A stretch of 8,279 nt of DNA from GCA-020356105 sp041602815. GTDB taxonomy: Bacteria; Pseudomonadota; Alphaproteobacteria; UBA8366; JADFVY01. The notes below the pieces were generated by a model. The model worked only from the letters and a program-made list of their open reading frames with translations. It did no database searches and was not told the DNA's origin. Made by a program: the position numbers and the translations under genes. Where the stretch lies: contig JBFIFO010000164.1 of the NCBI GenBank assembly GCA_041602815.1, positions 1-8,279 on the forward strand, read 5' to 3'. Within the stretch, counting starts at the first letter, position 1. Each line of letters starts with the position of its first letter. Below are positions 1 through 5,596 of this stretch, piece by piece.

Positions 1-891
1 CAGTCCGCCCTTGCCGGGGCGCAGACGGCGATCGCCGGCCTGACGGGCGAGCTCGCCGCCGCGCAGGGGCGCATCGGCGCGCTGGAGGCGGACATTGCGA
101 CCGCCACCGGGCGCATCTCGTCGGCCGAAAGCCGTGCCACCGCTCTTGAGGGCGCGTTGGCCGCGCTGCAGGCCGACCCGGTCTTCGCATTCTCCGGCTT
201 TCTTTCGGACCTTGCCGGCTGCGTGTCGGTCGACGTCGTGCTCCGCGACATCGACGGCGACAGCATGGACGAGACGCTGCCGCGGGTCCTGGTCGCCGGC
301 TGCAACCTTCAGATCGTGAACGGCGTCGGCACGACGCATAGCGCCAACGGCCTCGGCAACCTGCTCGTCGGCTATGACGAGGCACGTCCGGACACCACGG
401 CCGCGTTCCTCGAGACTTGCGCCGACGGCCGCTACGACAACGAGGCCGACTGCCTTGCCGCCGGCAAGATCTGGGGGCAGAACCACAAGTCGGGATCGCA
501 CAACCTGGTGGTCGGCACGCACAACAACTATTCCAGCTTCGGCGGCGCCGTGTTCGGCGTGATCAACACGGTCAACAACCAGTATGCGACCGTCACCGCC
601 GGCTCCGACAACATCGCCAGCGGCTTCTTCTCTACCGTCGGCGGCGGGCTGTTCAACACGGCGTCCGGCGACTGGTCCGCCATCCAGGGCGGCCTGCACA
701 ACCGGACCACCGCGTACACGGCCGCCATCCTCGGCGGCCAGGCGAACACCGCCGGCGGAAGCTTCTCGGTGGTTGGCGGCGGGGAGCAAAACCAGGCGAG
801 CGGCGACGGATCGAGCGTCAGCGGCGGGCTCGGCCGCGCCGCGACGGCCCGCTCCAACTGGGCCGCCGGGTCGCTGTTCGAGCCGAACTAG
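1..891 (+). CDS. Surface protein with coiled-coil stalk and YadA-head-like repeats (5' end missing)
   Basis: The reading frame is open from the first base and ends at TAG 889-891, giving 296 visible residues of a longer protein. Residues 1-58 are an Ala/Leu/Gln-rich heptad region, a likely coiled-coil stalk. A globular part with two Cys (SDLAGC and VLVAGC) follows, then NLQIVNG and NGLGNLLVGY. From about residue 163 there are degenerate repeats of about 15 residues, of the pattern SxVxGGxxNxASGxx (FSTVGGGLFNTASGD, FSVVGGGEQNQASGD), and the chain ends WAAGSLFEPN. This matches, from memory, a group of environmental proteins related to the Hep_Hag/YadA left-handed beta-roll heads of trimeric autotransporters. 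No C-terminal membrane anchor follows the head, so it is not a standard YadA. A segment at about residues 130-165 with CADGRYDNEADC and GKIW looks like a small insertion. Surface location and adhesion are inference; the N-terminus and any export signal lie outside the window. Confidence 0.85.
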   Translation, partial: QSALAGAQTAIAGLTGELAAAQGRIGALEADIATATGRISSAESRATALEGALAALQADPVFAFSGFLSDLAGCVSVDVVLRDIDGDSMDETLPRVLVAGCNLQIVNGVGTTHSANGLGNLLVGYDEARPDTTAAFLETCADGRYDNEADCLAAGKIWGQNHKSGSHNLVVGTHNNYSSFGGAVFGVINTVNNQYATVTAGSDNIASGFFSTVGGGLFNTASGDWSAIQGGLHNRTTAYTAAILGGQANTAGGSFSVVGGGEQNQASGDGSSVSGGLGRAATARSNWAAGSLFEPN

Positions 892-894
892 CCC

Positions 895-922
895 GGCCGG
901 CGGGGGCCCGCCGCGGGGCCCC
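895..922 (+). terminator. GC-rich hairpin after the surface-protein gene
   Basis: Immediately after the stop codon the DNA can fold either as CGGCGG/CCGCCG (898-903 with 908-913) or as GGGGCC/GGCCCC (903-908 with 917-922). There is no T-run, so this is a terminator-like hairpin rather than a classical intrinsic terminator. The remaining stretch to 1050 is GC-rich and shows no gene. Confidence 0.35.
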
Positions 923-1060
923 TGTCAGCCGGTTCCGCCCGCCCGCCCGGCCGGTGCGCGCGGCAGGCGCGCCCGCTCTGCCGGCAGCGCCGATGCGCGT
1001 GCGCGCCCAGCGCCGCCGCAATCCCCTATCTCGGAAATGGATTTTCGCGCCAGGTAAGGG

Positions 1061-1072
1061 CATAATCATAAT
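1061..1072 (+). promoter_or_regulatory. Tandem CATAAT -10-like boxes upstream of the exported protein gene
   Basis: CATAATCATAAT gives two abutting 5/6 matches to the TATAAT -10 box, in a locally AT-rich stretch 54 bases before the start at 1126. The -35 candidates at 17-bp spacing (TGGATT at 1038 and TTCGCG at 1044) are poor, so this is only a likely promoter position. Confidence 0.35.
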
Positions 1073-1125
1073 TGCACGAACAATTCATCCAAGACACGTC
1101 TGGTTTTAAGGAAGGGGAGACAGAC

Positions 1126-1611
1126 ATGAAACGACTGACTGGAATTGCAGTGGCAACGGGCCTCGCGCTCATGGGCGTCACGGGTCCGGCCGTGGCCGGC
1201 GGTGTGGTTCCGGCCGAAGGCACCTTCGCGGTCACGATCGATTTCGGCACGCTGACGCTGGCACCGGTTGGCGCCAATTGTGCGCTGGAGGTCGAGGGCA
1301 TTGTCAAATTCGCGGGCACACTGGAAGGGATCGCGCGCGCCAGGACGCGGGCCCTCCTGCTTGCACCCTGCGACCAGATCGCGGTGACCCCGCCGGGCAC
1401 GTTCAAGGACGTATTCAGCTCGGCGATGGAATTCACCGGCACGGCAAACGGCGAACCGGCGCTCGGCGACATCACCTATCGCGGCATCACCGAGGTCGGC
1501 GGCGACATCGACGCCACGATGCAGCTGTCCAGCGGGATGAAAGGTGTCCTCAAGGTGCAGGCGATCGTCGCGGTCGGCGGCACCTATACCGGATTCGTCA
1601 AAACCGAGTAG
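1126..1611 (+). CDS. Small exported protein of unknown function
   Basis: The product is 161 residues. I chose ATG 1126 because AAGGAAGGGGAGA lies just upstream and because it puts a textbook signal peptide at the N-terminus: MKR, then a hydrophobic stretch to residue 20, then AVA and probable cleavage near residue 24. An in-frame upstream start at 1072 would add 18 polar residues before the signal. The mature part is rich in Gly, Thr and Val with alternating hydrophobic residues (GTFAVTIDF, GTYTGFV) and has two cysteines (52 and 82) that could pair in the periplasm. This looks like a small beta-barrel or beta-sandwich protein. The ending, with ...GVLKVQAIVAVGGTYTG, resembles secreted DUF3224-like or allene-oxide-cyclase-barrel-like proteins, but I cannot assign a family. 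It stands alone, with a hairpin downstream. Confidence 0.85.
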   Translation: MKRLTGIAVATGLALMGVTGPAVAGGVVPAEGTFAVTIDFGTLTLAPVGANCALEVEGIVKFAGTLEGIARARTRALLLAPCDQIAVTPPGTFKDVFSSAMEFTGTANGEPALGDITYRGITEVGGDIDATMQLSSGMKGVLKVQAIVAVGGTYTGFVKTE

Positions 1612-1619
1612 GCCGGCGC

Positions 1620-1652
1620 GGATGGCGGCGGCACGCCTGACCGCCGCCGTCC
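1620..1652 (+). terminator. 12-bp hairpin after the exported protein gene
   Basis: GGATGGCGGCGG (1620-1631) pairs with CCGCCGCCGTCC (1641-1652) across a 9-base loop, with a single G-T wobble. It begins 8 bases after the stop codon. No T-run follows, but position and strength fit a transcription terminator or a 3' stabilising hairpin. The rest of the gap to 1771 shows nothing else clear. Confidence 0.55.
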
Positions 1653-1771
1653 CGTCCGGCACCCCGCAAAGCCGCCGGTTCCGCGACGGCGGGGCCGGCC
1701 CAGCCCGTGTTCCGTTTGGTTGGGGTTGCGCCGCCGTCCGGACAACCGCTTCCAGGGGACCGGGCAACGCG

Positions 1772-2062
1772 CTAGTGCGGCACGATCTCGTAGACCCGGA
1801 TGGCGGCGATGAACGGGTTGTCGCGGGCGATCCGCTCGGCCTCGTCGAGGCTCTCGGCGTTGATGATTGAGTACCCGGTGATCGAATCGGCCCGCATCGA
1901 CAGGTCGTGCGCGCCCTCGCGGGTGATCTCGCGCGCGCCGCCGTGAAAGCCGCCGTGCTCCACCGTCCGGTCCGCGGTCGCGTCGAACCATTTCTTCCAC
2001 GCCGCCATGATCTCCGGCGTCGGCTTCTCGAACCCGTAATGCAGCAGCATGTAGCGTTTCAC
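1772..2062 (-). CDS. YCII-family (YciI-like) protein
   Basis: The product is 96 residues if the GTG at 2062-2060 is the start. That GTG is preceded at 6 bases by AAGGAG (2069-2074), and the protein then begins MKRYMLLHYG, the usual opening of the family. The other in-frame GTG, at 2077, would place this ribosome site inside the gene. Family features are the N-terminal beta-strand YMLLHYG, the helix PEIMAAWKKWFD, the middle HGGFHGG loop, the strand ITGYSIINA, and the end SLDEAERIARDNPF...VYEIVPH. This is the DGPF/YCII ferredoxin-like fold used in dimeric small proteins, some with dechlorinase- or lyase-like activity; the substrate here cannot be told. It is cytoplasmic and lies 115 bases downstream of the CHRD gene on the same strand, probably with its own promoter. 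Confidence 0.85.
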   Translation of the reverse strand: MKRYMLLHYGFEKPTPEIMAAWKKWFDATADRTVEHGGFHGGAREITREGAHDLSMRADSITGYSIINAESLDEAERIARDNPFIAAIRVYEIVPH

Positions 2063-2102
2063 CTCGCGCTCCTTCACGTGTCGTGGCGGTCGACTTCACG
2101 CC

Positions 2103-2119
2103 CCGGCCGCGCCGGCCGG
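2103..2119 (-). repeat. Perfect 17-base palindromic hairpin upstream of the YCII gene
   Basis: CCGGCCG at 2103-2109 and CGGCCGG at 2113-2119 are exact inverted arms around CGC. The site lies 41 bases upstream of the YCII GTG start, so it would be in the leader or promoter region of that gene. It could be an operator or an attenuating hairpin; in GC-rich DNA chance is also possible. Confidence 0.35.
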
Positions 2120-2142
2120 AAATGACGTTGAACGCAACGATA

Positions 2143-2156
2143 GCGGCGTTTGCCGC
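2143..2156 (-). terminator. Short hairpin downstream of the CHRD gene
   Basis: GCGGC and GCCGC flank a 4-base loop, 21 bases past the stop of the CHRD gene on the minus strand. The stem is only 5 bp and no clean U-run follows, so termination here is a weak suggestion. Confidence 0.3.
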
Positions 2157-2177
2157 CGCGCGACACCCCCCGAGGGC

Positions 2178-2690
2178 TCAGTCCGGCATGAGCTGCCCGC
2201 GCACCACGCCGCCGGGCCGCGCCACGCTGTGGACGTTGGCGTAGATGTTGCCGTGGTCCGCCGCCACCGCGAGGTCGGCCAGCGACGTGATCGCCATGCC
2301 GATGCTCGGCACGCAGTTGGCGCCGACAGCGGCGACGTTGGCGTCGGTCAGGGTGAACTCGGCGAGGTCGCCGTCGACGTCGAAGCCGCCGGGGATCAGG
2401 CCCGACAGGAACACCACGACCGGCCCGTTGCGGCCGGCCGGCGCGCAGTGCAGGTGCGCCTGCAGGATCGCGACGCCGTCCTTGACCTTGAGCTCGAACT
2501 CCGCCGAATTGAACGTCTCGTCGAACTCGATCTCGAACTTGCCGGTCGTCTCGGTGACGACGGGCGGCACCTCCTGGGCGCCCTCCAGCCGCGCCTCGAA
2601 CTTCCAGCCGTCCGCCTGGGCAAGGCCCGGCACCGCCAGCAGCGCGGCCAGCGCCGCCGGTGCGAACAGAATCGTCGTTCCGTGTCTCAT
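2178..2690 (-). CDS. Exported CHRD-domain protein
   Basis: The product is 170 residues. Two adjacent ATGs (2693 and 2690) follow GGGAGGAGACGG; I chose the second because its spacing to AGGAG is 7. Residues 1-27 form a signal peptide (MRHGTT, an Ala/Leu-rich core, then AQA and cleavage before DGW). The rest is one CHRD domain (chordin-type, Pfam PF07452): LEGAQEVPPVVTETTG at 36-50, a beta-rich middle, AHLHCAPAGRNGPVVVFL at 78-95, and the closing GNIYANVHSVARPGGVVRGQL at 147-167. Cys82 and Cys126 may form a disulfide. Bacterial CHRD proteins are secreted or periplasmic and of unknown role; the conserved His in HLH has been suggested to bind metal. It is divergent from the methyltransferase gene, with 226 bases between the starts. 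Confidence 0.9.
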   Translation of the reverse strand: MRHGTTILFAPAALAALLAVPGLAQADGWKFEARLEGAQEVPPVVTETTGKFEIEFDETFNSAEFELKVKDGVAILQAHLHCAPAGRNGPVVVFLSGLIPGGFDVDGDLAEFTLTDANVAAVGANCVPSIGMAITSLADLAVAADHGNIYANVHSVARPGGVVRGQLMPD

Positions 2691-2863
2691 CATCCGTCTC
2701 CTCCCGCATGGCGCGGTCGTTGGCGCGGGCGATGCGCCCGCACGCGCCTTGTGCCGCAACGTTAGCGGATTTCCGCTGTCGCCAAAAGCGACTTGAAATC
2801 GGGATGGAATACCTCTGCTTGCAGGAGATCCGGGCCGTCCTCCCGTGAGCGCGGTTCCTGTGA

Positions 2864-2869
2864 TATACT
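2864..2869 (+). promoter_or_regulatory. Extended -10 promoter for the methyltransferase gene
   Basis: TGATATACT (2861-2869) contains TATACT preceded by TGn, a good extended -10 that needs little -35 contact. It lies 48 bases before ATG 2917. The -35 position (2841-2846, TCCCGT) is a poor match, as is common for extended -10 promoters. Confidence 0.45.
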
Positions 2870-2916
2870 CCGTCCGTGTTACTCCATTCGATGGGGCACT
2901 TGCGGAGGGTACGCCG

Positions 2917-3765
2917 ATGAGCGACGACCACGCCAAGGCGCAACTGCGGACCGTCTGGGAATCCGCGGCGCCGGGCTGGGCCAAGTGGGAGAGCGTGCTG
3001 GCGGCGGGGCTGGTCGATGTCACCGATGCCATGCTCGACGCTGCCGCAGTCGGCGCGGGCATGCGGGTGCTCGATCTCGCCTGCGGCGCCGGCAGCCAGA
3101 GCCTGCGGGCGGCGGCGCGCGTCGGCGCGCACGGCCGTGTCGTGGCCAGCGACATCTCGGCAACCATGCTGGCCCGGGTTCGCGAAGCCGCGGAACGCGA
3201 CGGACTCGGCAATATCGAGACGCTCGAATGCGCGGCGGAAGACCTGCCGGCACCGCCGGACCCGTTCGATGCCGCCATCTGCCGTTTCGGCCTGATGCTG
3301 TTCGTTGCCCCGGCCGCGGCCCTGAAGGCGGTGCGGCGCGCACTCAAACCCGGGGCGCGGTTCGCGGCACTGGTGTTTACCACGCCGGCCGCCAATCCAT
3401 TCATGGCCGAGCCCATGCGGATCCTGCTGCGCCACGCCGGAAAGCAGCCCCCCGCTCCGGGCCAGCCGGGCATCTTCGCGCTGGGCGGCCCCGGCGTGTT
3501 CGAAAGCCTGCTCGCCGACAGCGGCTTCAGGGGCGTCGAGACGAGGGTTGTCGACGCGACGATCCCGCTGGCGTCGGCGGCCCAGGCGCTGGAGATGATG
3601 CAGGAGGCCTTCGGCGTCTACCGTGCGGTGGTGGCCGACCTCAGCGAACGCGAGCGCGAAGCGGCGTGGGCGGAGGTCGGCGCGTGCCTGAAGCGGTTCG
3701 AGACCGGTGCGGGATTTCAGTTCACGCCGGAATTCCTGCTCGGCGCCGGGACCAGGGCCGGCTGA
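2917..3765 (+). CDS. Class I SAM-dependent methyltransferase
   Basis: The product is 282 residues. ATG 2917 is preferred because GGAGG (2904-2908) lies 8 bases upstream; an in-frame start at 2845 would add 24 residues that include the promoter DNA. Motif I, the SAM-binding loop, is VLDLACGAGSQ at residues 51-61. The acidic end of strand beta-2 is VVASDIS (75-81), motif II-like EDLPAPPDPFDAAICRFG is at 108-125, and post-motif LKAVRRALKPGARF at 136-149. The fold and the order of motifs place it with Methyltransf_11/25, the UbiE/ubiquinone-type small-molecule enzymes. The N-terminal WESAAPGWAKWE helix is typical of cytoplasmic enzymes of this group. The C-terminal part is the variable acceptor-binding region, so the methyl acceptor cannot be read. 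It ends convergent with the next minus-strand gene. Confidence 0.9.
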   Translation: MSDDHAKAQLRTVWESAAPGWAKWESVLAAGLVDVTDAMLDAAAVGAGMRVLDLACGAGSQSLRAAARVGAHGRVVASDISATMLARVREAAERDGLGNIETLECAAEDLPAPPDPFDAAICRFGLMLFVAPAAALKAVRRALKPGARFAALVFTTPAANPFMAEPMRILLRHAGKQPPAPGQPGIFALGGPGVFESLLADSGFRGVETRVVDATIPLASAAQALEMMQEAFGVYRAVVADLSEREREAAWAEVGACLKRFETGAGFQFTPEFLLGAGTRAG

Positions 3766-3774
3766 CGGGAAACC

Positions 3775-3804
3775 GGCCGCCCGCCCTGCGCCTGCGCGGC
3801 GGCC
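3775..3804. terminator. Hairpin between convergent genes
   Basis: GGCCGCC (3775-3781) and GGCGGCC (3798-3804) are perfect inverted arms. They lie in the 53-base gap between the methyltransferase stop (3765) and the stop of the minus-strand membrane-protein gene (3819). The location suggests a bidirectional terminator; there is no T-run on either side. Confidence 0.45.
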
Positions 3805-3818
3805 CCGGCGGCGGCGTC

Positions 3819-4172
3819 CTAGAACTGGGTTTCCAGCTTATCCACGCAGGCGCTGGCGACGCTGCGGTTGGGATCGCTCGAGCCCGGTATGGTGGCCCAG
3901 CCGGCGCTCATGAGCATATTGGTGCGCTCATAGTTGCTGTTGGTCTGCTTCAGTTCGGCCAGCGTCGCCGCGGACTGCGGGTCCTGCTTCAACTGCGCAA
4001 GGCAGATCGGCACCAGCGCGGCGACGACTTCCATCCGCGCCTGGTTGGCAGCCATCTTGTCGGCCGCCCGTGTGGTCATCCAGCCGCCCCAGGTGAAGCC
4101 GACGATGGCCAGCGCGATGGCGCCGCCGGCGGCGCCGTACAGCGCCGGTCTTACCCATTCAGGAATTCTCAT
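3819..4172 (-). CDS. Single-pass membrane protein, hypothetical
   Basis: The product is 117 residues, starting at ATG 4172 with AAGGA (4180-4184) 7 bases upstream. Residues 8-32 (PALYGAAGG...TWGGWM) form one hydrophobic, glycine-rich membrane helix after a short N-terminus carrying Arg and Trp. The remainder is soluble and mostly helical, with LAQLKQDPQSAATLAELKQ at 58-76 and a closing SSDPNRSVASACVDKLETQF. Cys57 and Cys109 could pair if this part is periplasmic. Similar small proteins beginning MRIPEWVRPALYGA are, from memory, widespread in alphaproteobacteria without known function. The gene ends convergent with the methyltransferase; its leader contains a hairpin and reaches into an AT-rich island. 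Confidence 0.8.
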   Translation of the reverse strand: MRIPEWVRPALYGAAGGAIALAIVGFTWGGWMTTRAADKMAANQARMEVVAALVPICLAQLKQDPQSAATLAELKQTNSNYERTNMLMSAGWATIPGSSDPNRSVASACVDKLETQF

Positions 4173-4190
4173 GTGATTTTCCTTGGTTCA

Positions 4191-4209
4191 GGGCAGAACG
4201 ATTCCGCCC
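4191..4209 (-). promoter_or_regulatory. Leader hairpin of the membrane-protein gene
   Basis: Read on the minus strand, GGGCGGAA pairs with TTCTGCCC around TCG (8 bp with one G-U). It sits 6 bases before the AAGGA ribosome site, so it would be in the 5' leader and could affect translation. On the + strand the same hairpin has an A-C mismatch and is followed by TTTAATATTTTT, so a + strand terminator is an alternative reading. Confidence 0.35.
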
Positions 4210-4337
4210 TTTAATATTTTTCCAGTATAGACCGAGACGAAAAAAAATAACAGTAGAATATTTTTCGCATTTTTACACCCATGTTATTTTTTCCCAGTCT
4301 GCTGATAACGCAGGATTTATTGATTTTTCTTAAGAAA
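4202..4337. other. AT-rich island with a 12-bp palindrome
   Basis: About 135 bases here are mostly A/T, with runs of 5-8 A or T, inside DNA that is otherwise clearly GC-rich. The far edge is the perfect palindrome TTTCTTAAGAAA (4326-4337), which includes the TAA stop of the HGG-type gene. The island separates two minus-strand genes and probably holds the promoter of the downstream one. Such islands also serve as binding sites for AT-preferring nucleoid proteins; that role is inference. Confidence 0.5.
4224..4229 (-). promoter_or_regulatory. Possible -10 box (TATACT) for the membrane-protein gene
   Basis: TATACT lies on the minus strand within the AT-rich island, 51 bases before ATG 4172, a normal leader length. 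The -35 region is only a T-run with no good hexamer, so support is moderate to weak. Confidence 0.3.
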
Positions 4338-4671
4338 GACCGTGCCGGTCGCGCCGCGGCCGACTTGCCGTTCGGCCGCCCGCTTCGTCCTCCCGCACCG
4401 CCAACGCCTTCAGCACCCGCGCGCCGTCCGCGAGCAGCACCGCGGCGCGGGCCCGCTCGGCGGTCGCGGCGAAGCTCCACCAGCCGTGCCTCAGGGCGTT
4501 GCGGTTACCGGGCTGCGCGCCCGAGCCCAAGGCCCCGCCATGCATGCGGCAGCGCGCCTTGCCGCGCACCGCCGCGCCGCGGCACGAATCGCCCGAGCGC
4601 GTGCGCGCGCCGCAGCGCCGGGCGCGGTGCAGCGGCGGGGTCCAGACGGCGGGCTCGGTGCGGTCGGGCAC
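4330..4671 (-). CDS. Small Cys/His protein with HGG and GNRNALxHG motifs
   Basis: The product is 113 residues, starting at GTG 4671 with AGGAAG (4680-4685) 8 bases upstream. The order of motifs is CGARTRSGDSC (20-30), AVRGKARCRMHGG (34-46), GSGAQPGNRNALRHG (49-63), then an Ala/Arg-rich helix (ATAERARAAVLLADGARVLKAL, 69-90) and a basic tail. C20-C30-C41-H44 has the spacing of a CCCH zinc site. From memory this matches small proteins common in alphaproteobacteria, described only as hypothetical or 'HGG motif' proteins; the same motif set sometimes appears at the start of phage-related genes. Nucleic-acid binding is plausible but not shown. The frame stays open far upstream, but that extension translates the REP repeats and lacks a ribosome site, so it is not included. 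The stop codon lies inside the palindrome that bounds the AT-rich island. Confidence 0.75.
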   Translation of the reverse strand: MPDRTEPAVWTPPLHRARRCGARTRSGDSCRGAAVRGKARCRMHGGALGSGAQPGNRNALRHGWWSFAATAERARAAVLLADGARVLKALAVREDEAGGRTASRPRRDRHGLS

Positions 4672-4733
4672 GGCGTGCTCTTCCTGTGACGGCGGCGATT
4701 TCCAGCTGCATCCCGCTCTCGCCACGCATGCCT

Positions 4734-4755
4734 CATCCTGATCCTGTCGAAGGAT
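4734..4755 (+). repeat. REP-like element, left arm of an inverted pair
   Basis: This is a 22-base core beginning CATCCTGA and ending TCGAAGGAT. It matches the inverse complement of 4834-4855 at 20 of 22 bases. It is the well-known intergenic repeat of many alphaproteobacteria, usually seen as CCTTCGACAAGCTCAGGATG (recalled, not searched). It lies between the ribosome site of the HGG-type gene and the stop of the 50-residue reading frame. Confidence 0.7.
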
Positions 4756-4833
4756 CGGCACGCGAGCATCCGCAATCGGTGGCAGCGGTTCGATGTCGGC
4801 GGTTCCGGTGCCTGCACCTTTTCCGCGCACGGC

Positions 4834-4855
4834 ATCCTTCGAGAGGCTCAGGATG
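4834..4855 (-). repeat. REP-like element, right arm of an inverted pair
   Basis: This is the partner of 4734-4755, in opposite orientation with 78 bases between them. Translated on the minus strand it reads ILSLSKD, the tell-tale peptide of this repeat in spurious reading frames. The stop codon of the 50-residue frame (4848-4850) falls inside it. The pair could fold into a long hairpin in a transcript of the upstream gene. Confidence 0.7.
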
Positions 4856-5000
4856 TGGCGCGTGCGGGACGGGCCCAGGGACAGGACGGCCCCGCCGCGA
4901 GCAGCGCGGCGACGGAAGCCGGGTCCGGCGGCGCGGATGGCGCGGGGCGCGCGGGCGCCTGGCGTCTCTCGCTCACGCTGTGAAGTGCCGTTTCGTCCAT
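4848..5000 (-). CDS. Possible 50-residue protein upstream of the HGG-type gene
   Basis: The frame runs from ATG 5000 to TGA at 4850-4848 and begins MDETALHSVSERRQ. A GGGAGGGG ribosome site lies about 5 bases upstream and a convincing minus-strand promoter (5051-5079) sits just before it. The middle is Pro/Ala-rich and soluble (PAPSAPPDPASVAALLAAG), ending CPWARPARATS. I recognise no family. The stop lies inside the right REP arm, so the original 3' end may have been replaced by the REP insertion. In this GC-rich DNA chance frames are common; the ribosome site and promoter are the main support. Confidence 0.4.
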   Translation of the reverse strand: MDETALHSVSERRQAPARPAPSAPPDPASVAALLAAGPSCPWARPARATS

Positions 5001-5050
5001 GATCGCCCCTCCCGCGGCCCCGCCACCATGTTCGCGTTTCGTTCTTGACT

Positions 5051-5079
5051 ATTGTATGGATTGCAACAACTACCTTCAA
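5051..5079 (-). promoter_or_regulatory. Sigma70-type promoter reading leftward
   Basis: On the minus strand TTGAAG (5079-5074) and TACAAT (5056-5051) are spaced by exactly 17 bases: a 4/6 match at -35 and 5/6 at -10. Predicted transcription begins near 5044, about 44 bases before the ATG at 5000, and would continue into the HGG-type gene. It is one of the better-matching promoters in the window. Confidence 0.6.
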
Positions 5080-5248
5080 TGGGAATGGTGCCCACTCGCG
5101 CGCCGAGCGCCGGGCCGGCCCCGGGAGCGGGCGGCCGATCTGCGATCGGGCGTCCATGGCGGCGCGAGGCCCCTGGGGAGTCGGCCCTTGGCGAATCGCA
5201 CCTGGAAGACGGCGACAGGGATCGGTTCCTTCGGCACGCGCGGCGCGG

Positions 5249-5254
5249 CATAAT
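5249..5254 (+). promoter_or_regulatory. Possible -10 box for the two-helix membrane protein
   Basis: CATAAT lies 48 bases before ATG 5303. It sits in the small palindrome GCATAATGC and between inverted arms GCACGCG (5234-5240) and CGCGTGC (5265-5271), which could be an operator. The -35 at 17-bp spacing (TTCCTT) is weak. Confidence 0.35.
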
Positions 5255-5302
5255 GCGGCCCCGACGCGTGCAGGAAACGAACGGGACGAGGAGGGCGCCG
5301 GC

Positions 5303-5596
5303 ATGAGGATCGTGGTCACGGACGACGGGATTCCCCTGAACAGCGTGCTCAAGCTGGTGTGGGCCGGCTATGCGGTGGCAACCGGCGTGCTGTTCGTGCC
5401 GTTCATGACGCTGGTGGCCCTTGCCCATCTGATATTCATGGAAGGCCCGAAACAGTTCGCGCTGCTGTTGGCACCCTTCGTCGCAGTGATCGTCATCGTC
5501 GCCCAGGGCCTGATCCTCGGCCTCGTCGTGATATTCGGCCTGGCGCTGTTCCGGCAGTTCCGGCGCATCGAGATCCACCGCGAGGGGGCGAGATAA
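5303..5596 (+). CDS. Small two-helix membrane protein, hypothetical
   Basis: The product is 97 residues, with AGGAGG (5289-5294) 8 bases before ATG 5303. The frame is open further upstream, but that extension is basic low-complexity sequence without a ribosome site. Two long hydrophobic stretches, about residues 18-46 (VWAGYAVATGVLFVPFMTLVAL) and 52-83 (FALLLAPFVAVIVIVAQGLILGLVVIFGLALF), are joined by the loop MEGPKQ. The C-terminal tail FRQFRRIEIHREGAR is basic and so probably cytoplasmic. I recognise no family; it is an inner-membrane protein of unknown role. No obvious partner gene lies next to it. Confidence 0.75.
   Translation: MRIVVTDDGIPLNSVLKLVWAGYAVATGVLFVPFMTLVALAHLIFMEGPKQFALLLAPFVAVIVIVAQGLILGLVVIFGLALFRQFRRIEIHREGAR

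Larger units (their letters stand above)
5001..5302. other. Divergent intergenic region
   Basis: These 302 bases lie between the leftward 50-residue frame and the rightward membrane-protein gene. They hold the leftward promoter (5051-5079) and a CATAAT box (5249-5254) reading right. Between about 5080 and 5230 the DNA is GC-rich with frames open in several phases, but none has a ribosome site or a recognisable protein, so I see no gene there. Confidence 0.5.

Noticed and set aside
1126..2690. Relationship between the two exported proteins because both contain VGANC
   Set aside because: The shared five residues lie in otherwise unlike contexts and one protein is a clear CHRD domain; treated as coincidence.
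2694..3473. Minus-strand extension of the CHRD frame opposite the methyltransferase
   Set aside because: The signal peptide and ribosome site fix the start at about 2690; the extension is the complement of a well-supported gene.
4211..4279. Short peptide frame in the AT-rich island (MGVKMRKIFYCYFFSS...)
   Set aside because: It arises from A/T runs, has no proper ribosome site and overlaps the likely promoter of the next gene.
4672..5352. Extension of the HGG-type frame to a 340-residue minus-strand protein
   Set aside because: The extension translates REP repeats (ILSLSKD, LRQDQD) and basic low-complexity sequence, and a ribosome site points to GTG 4671.
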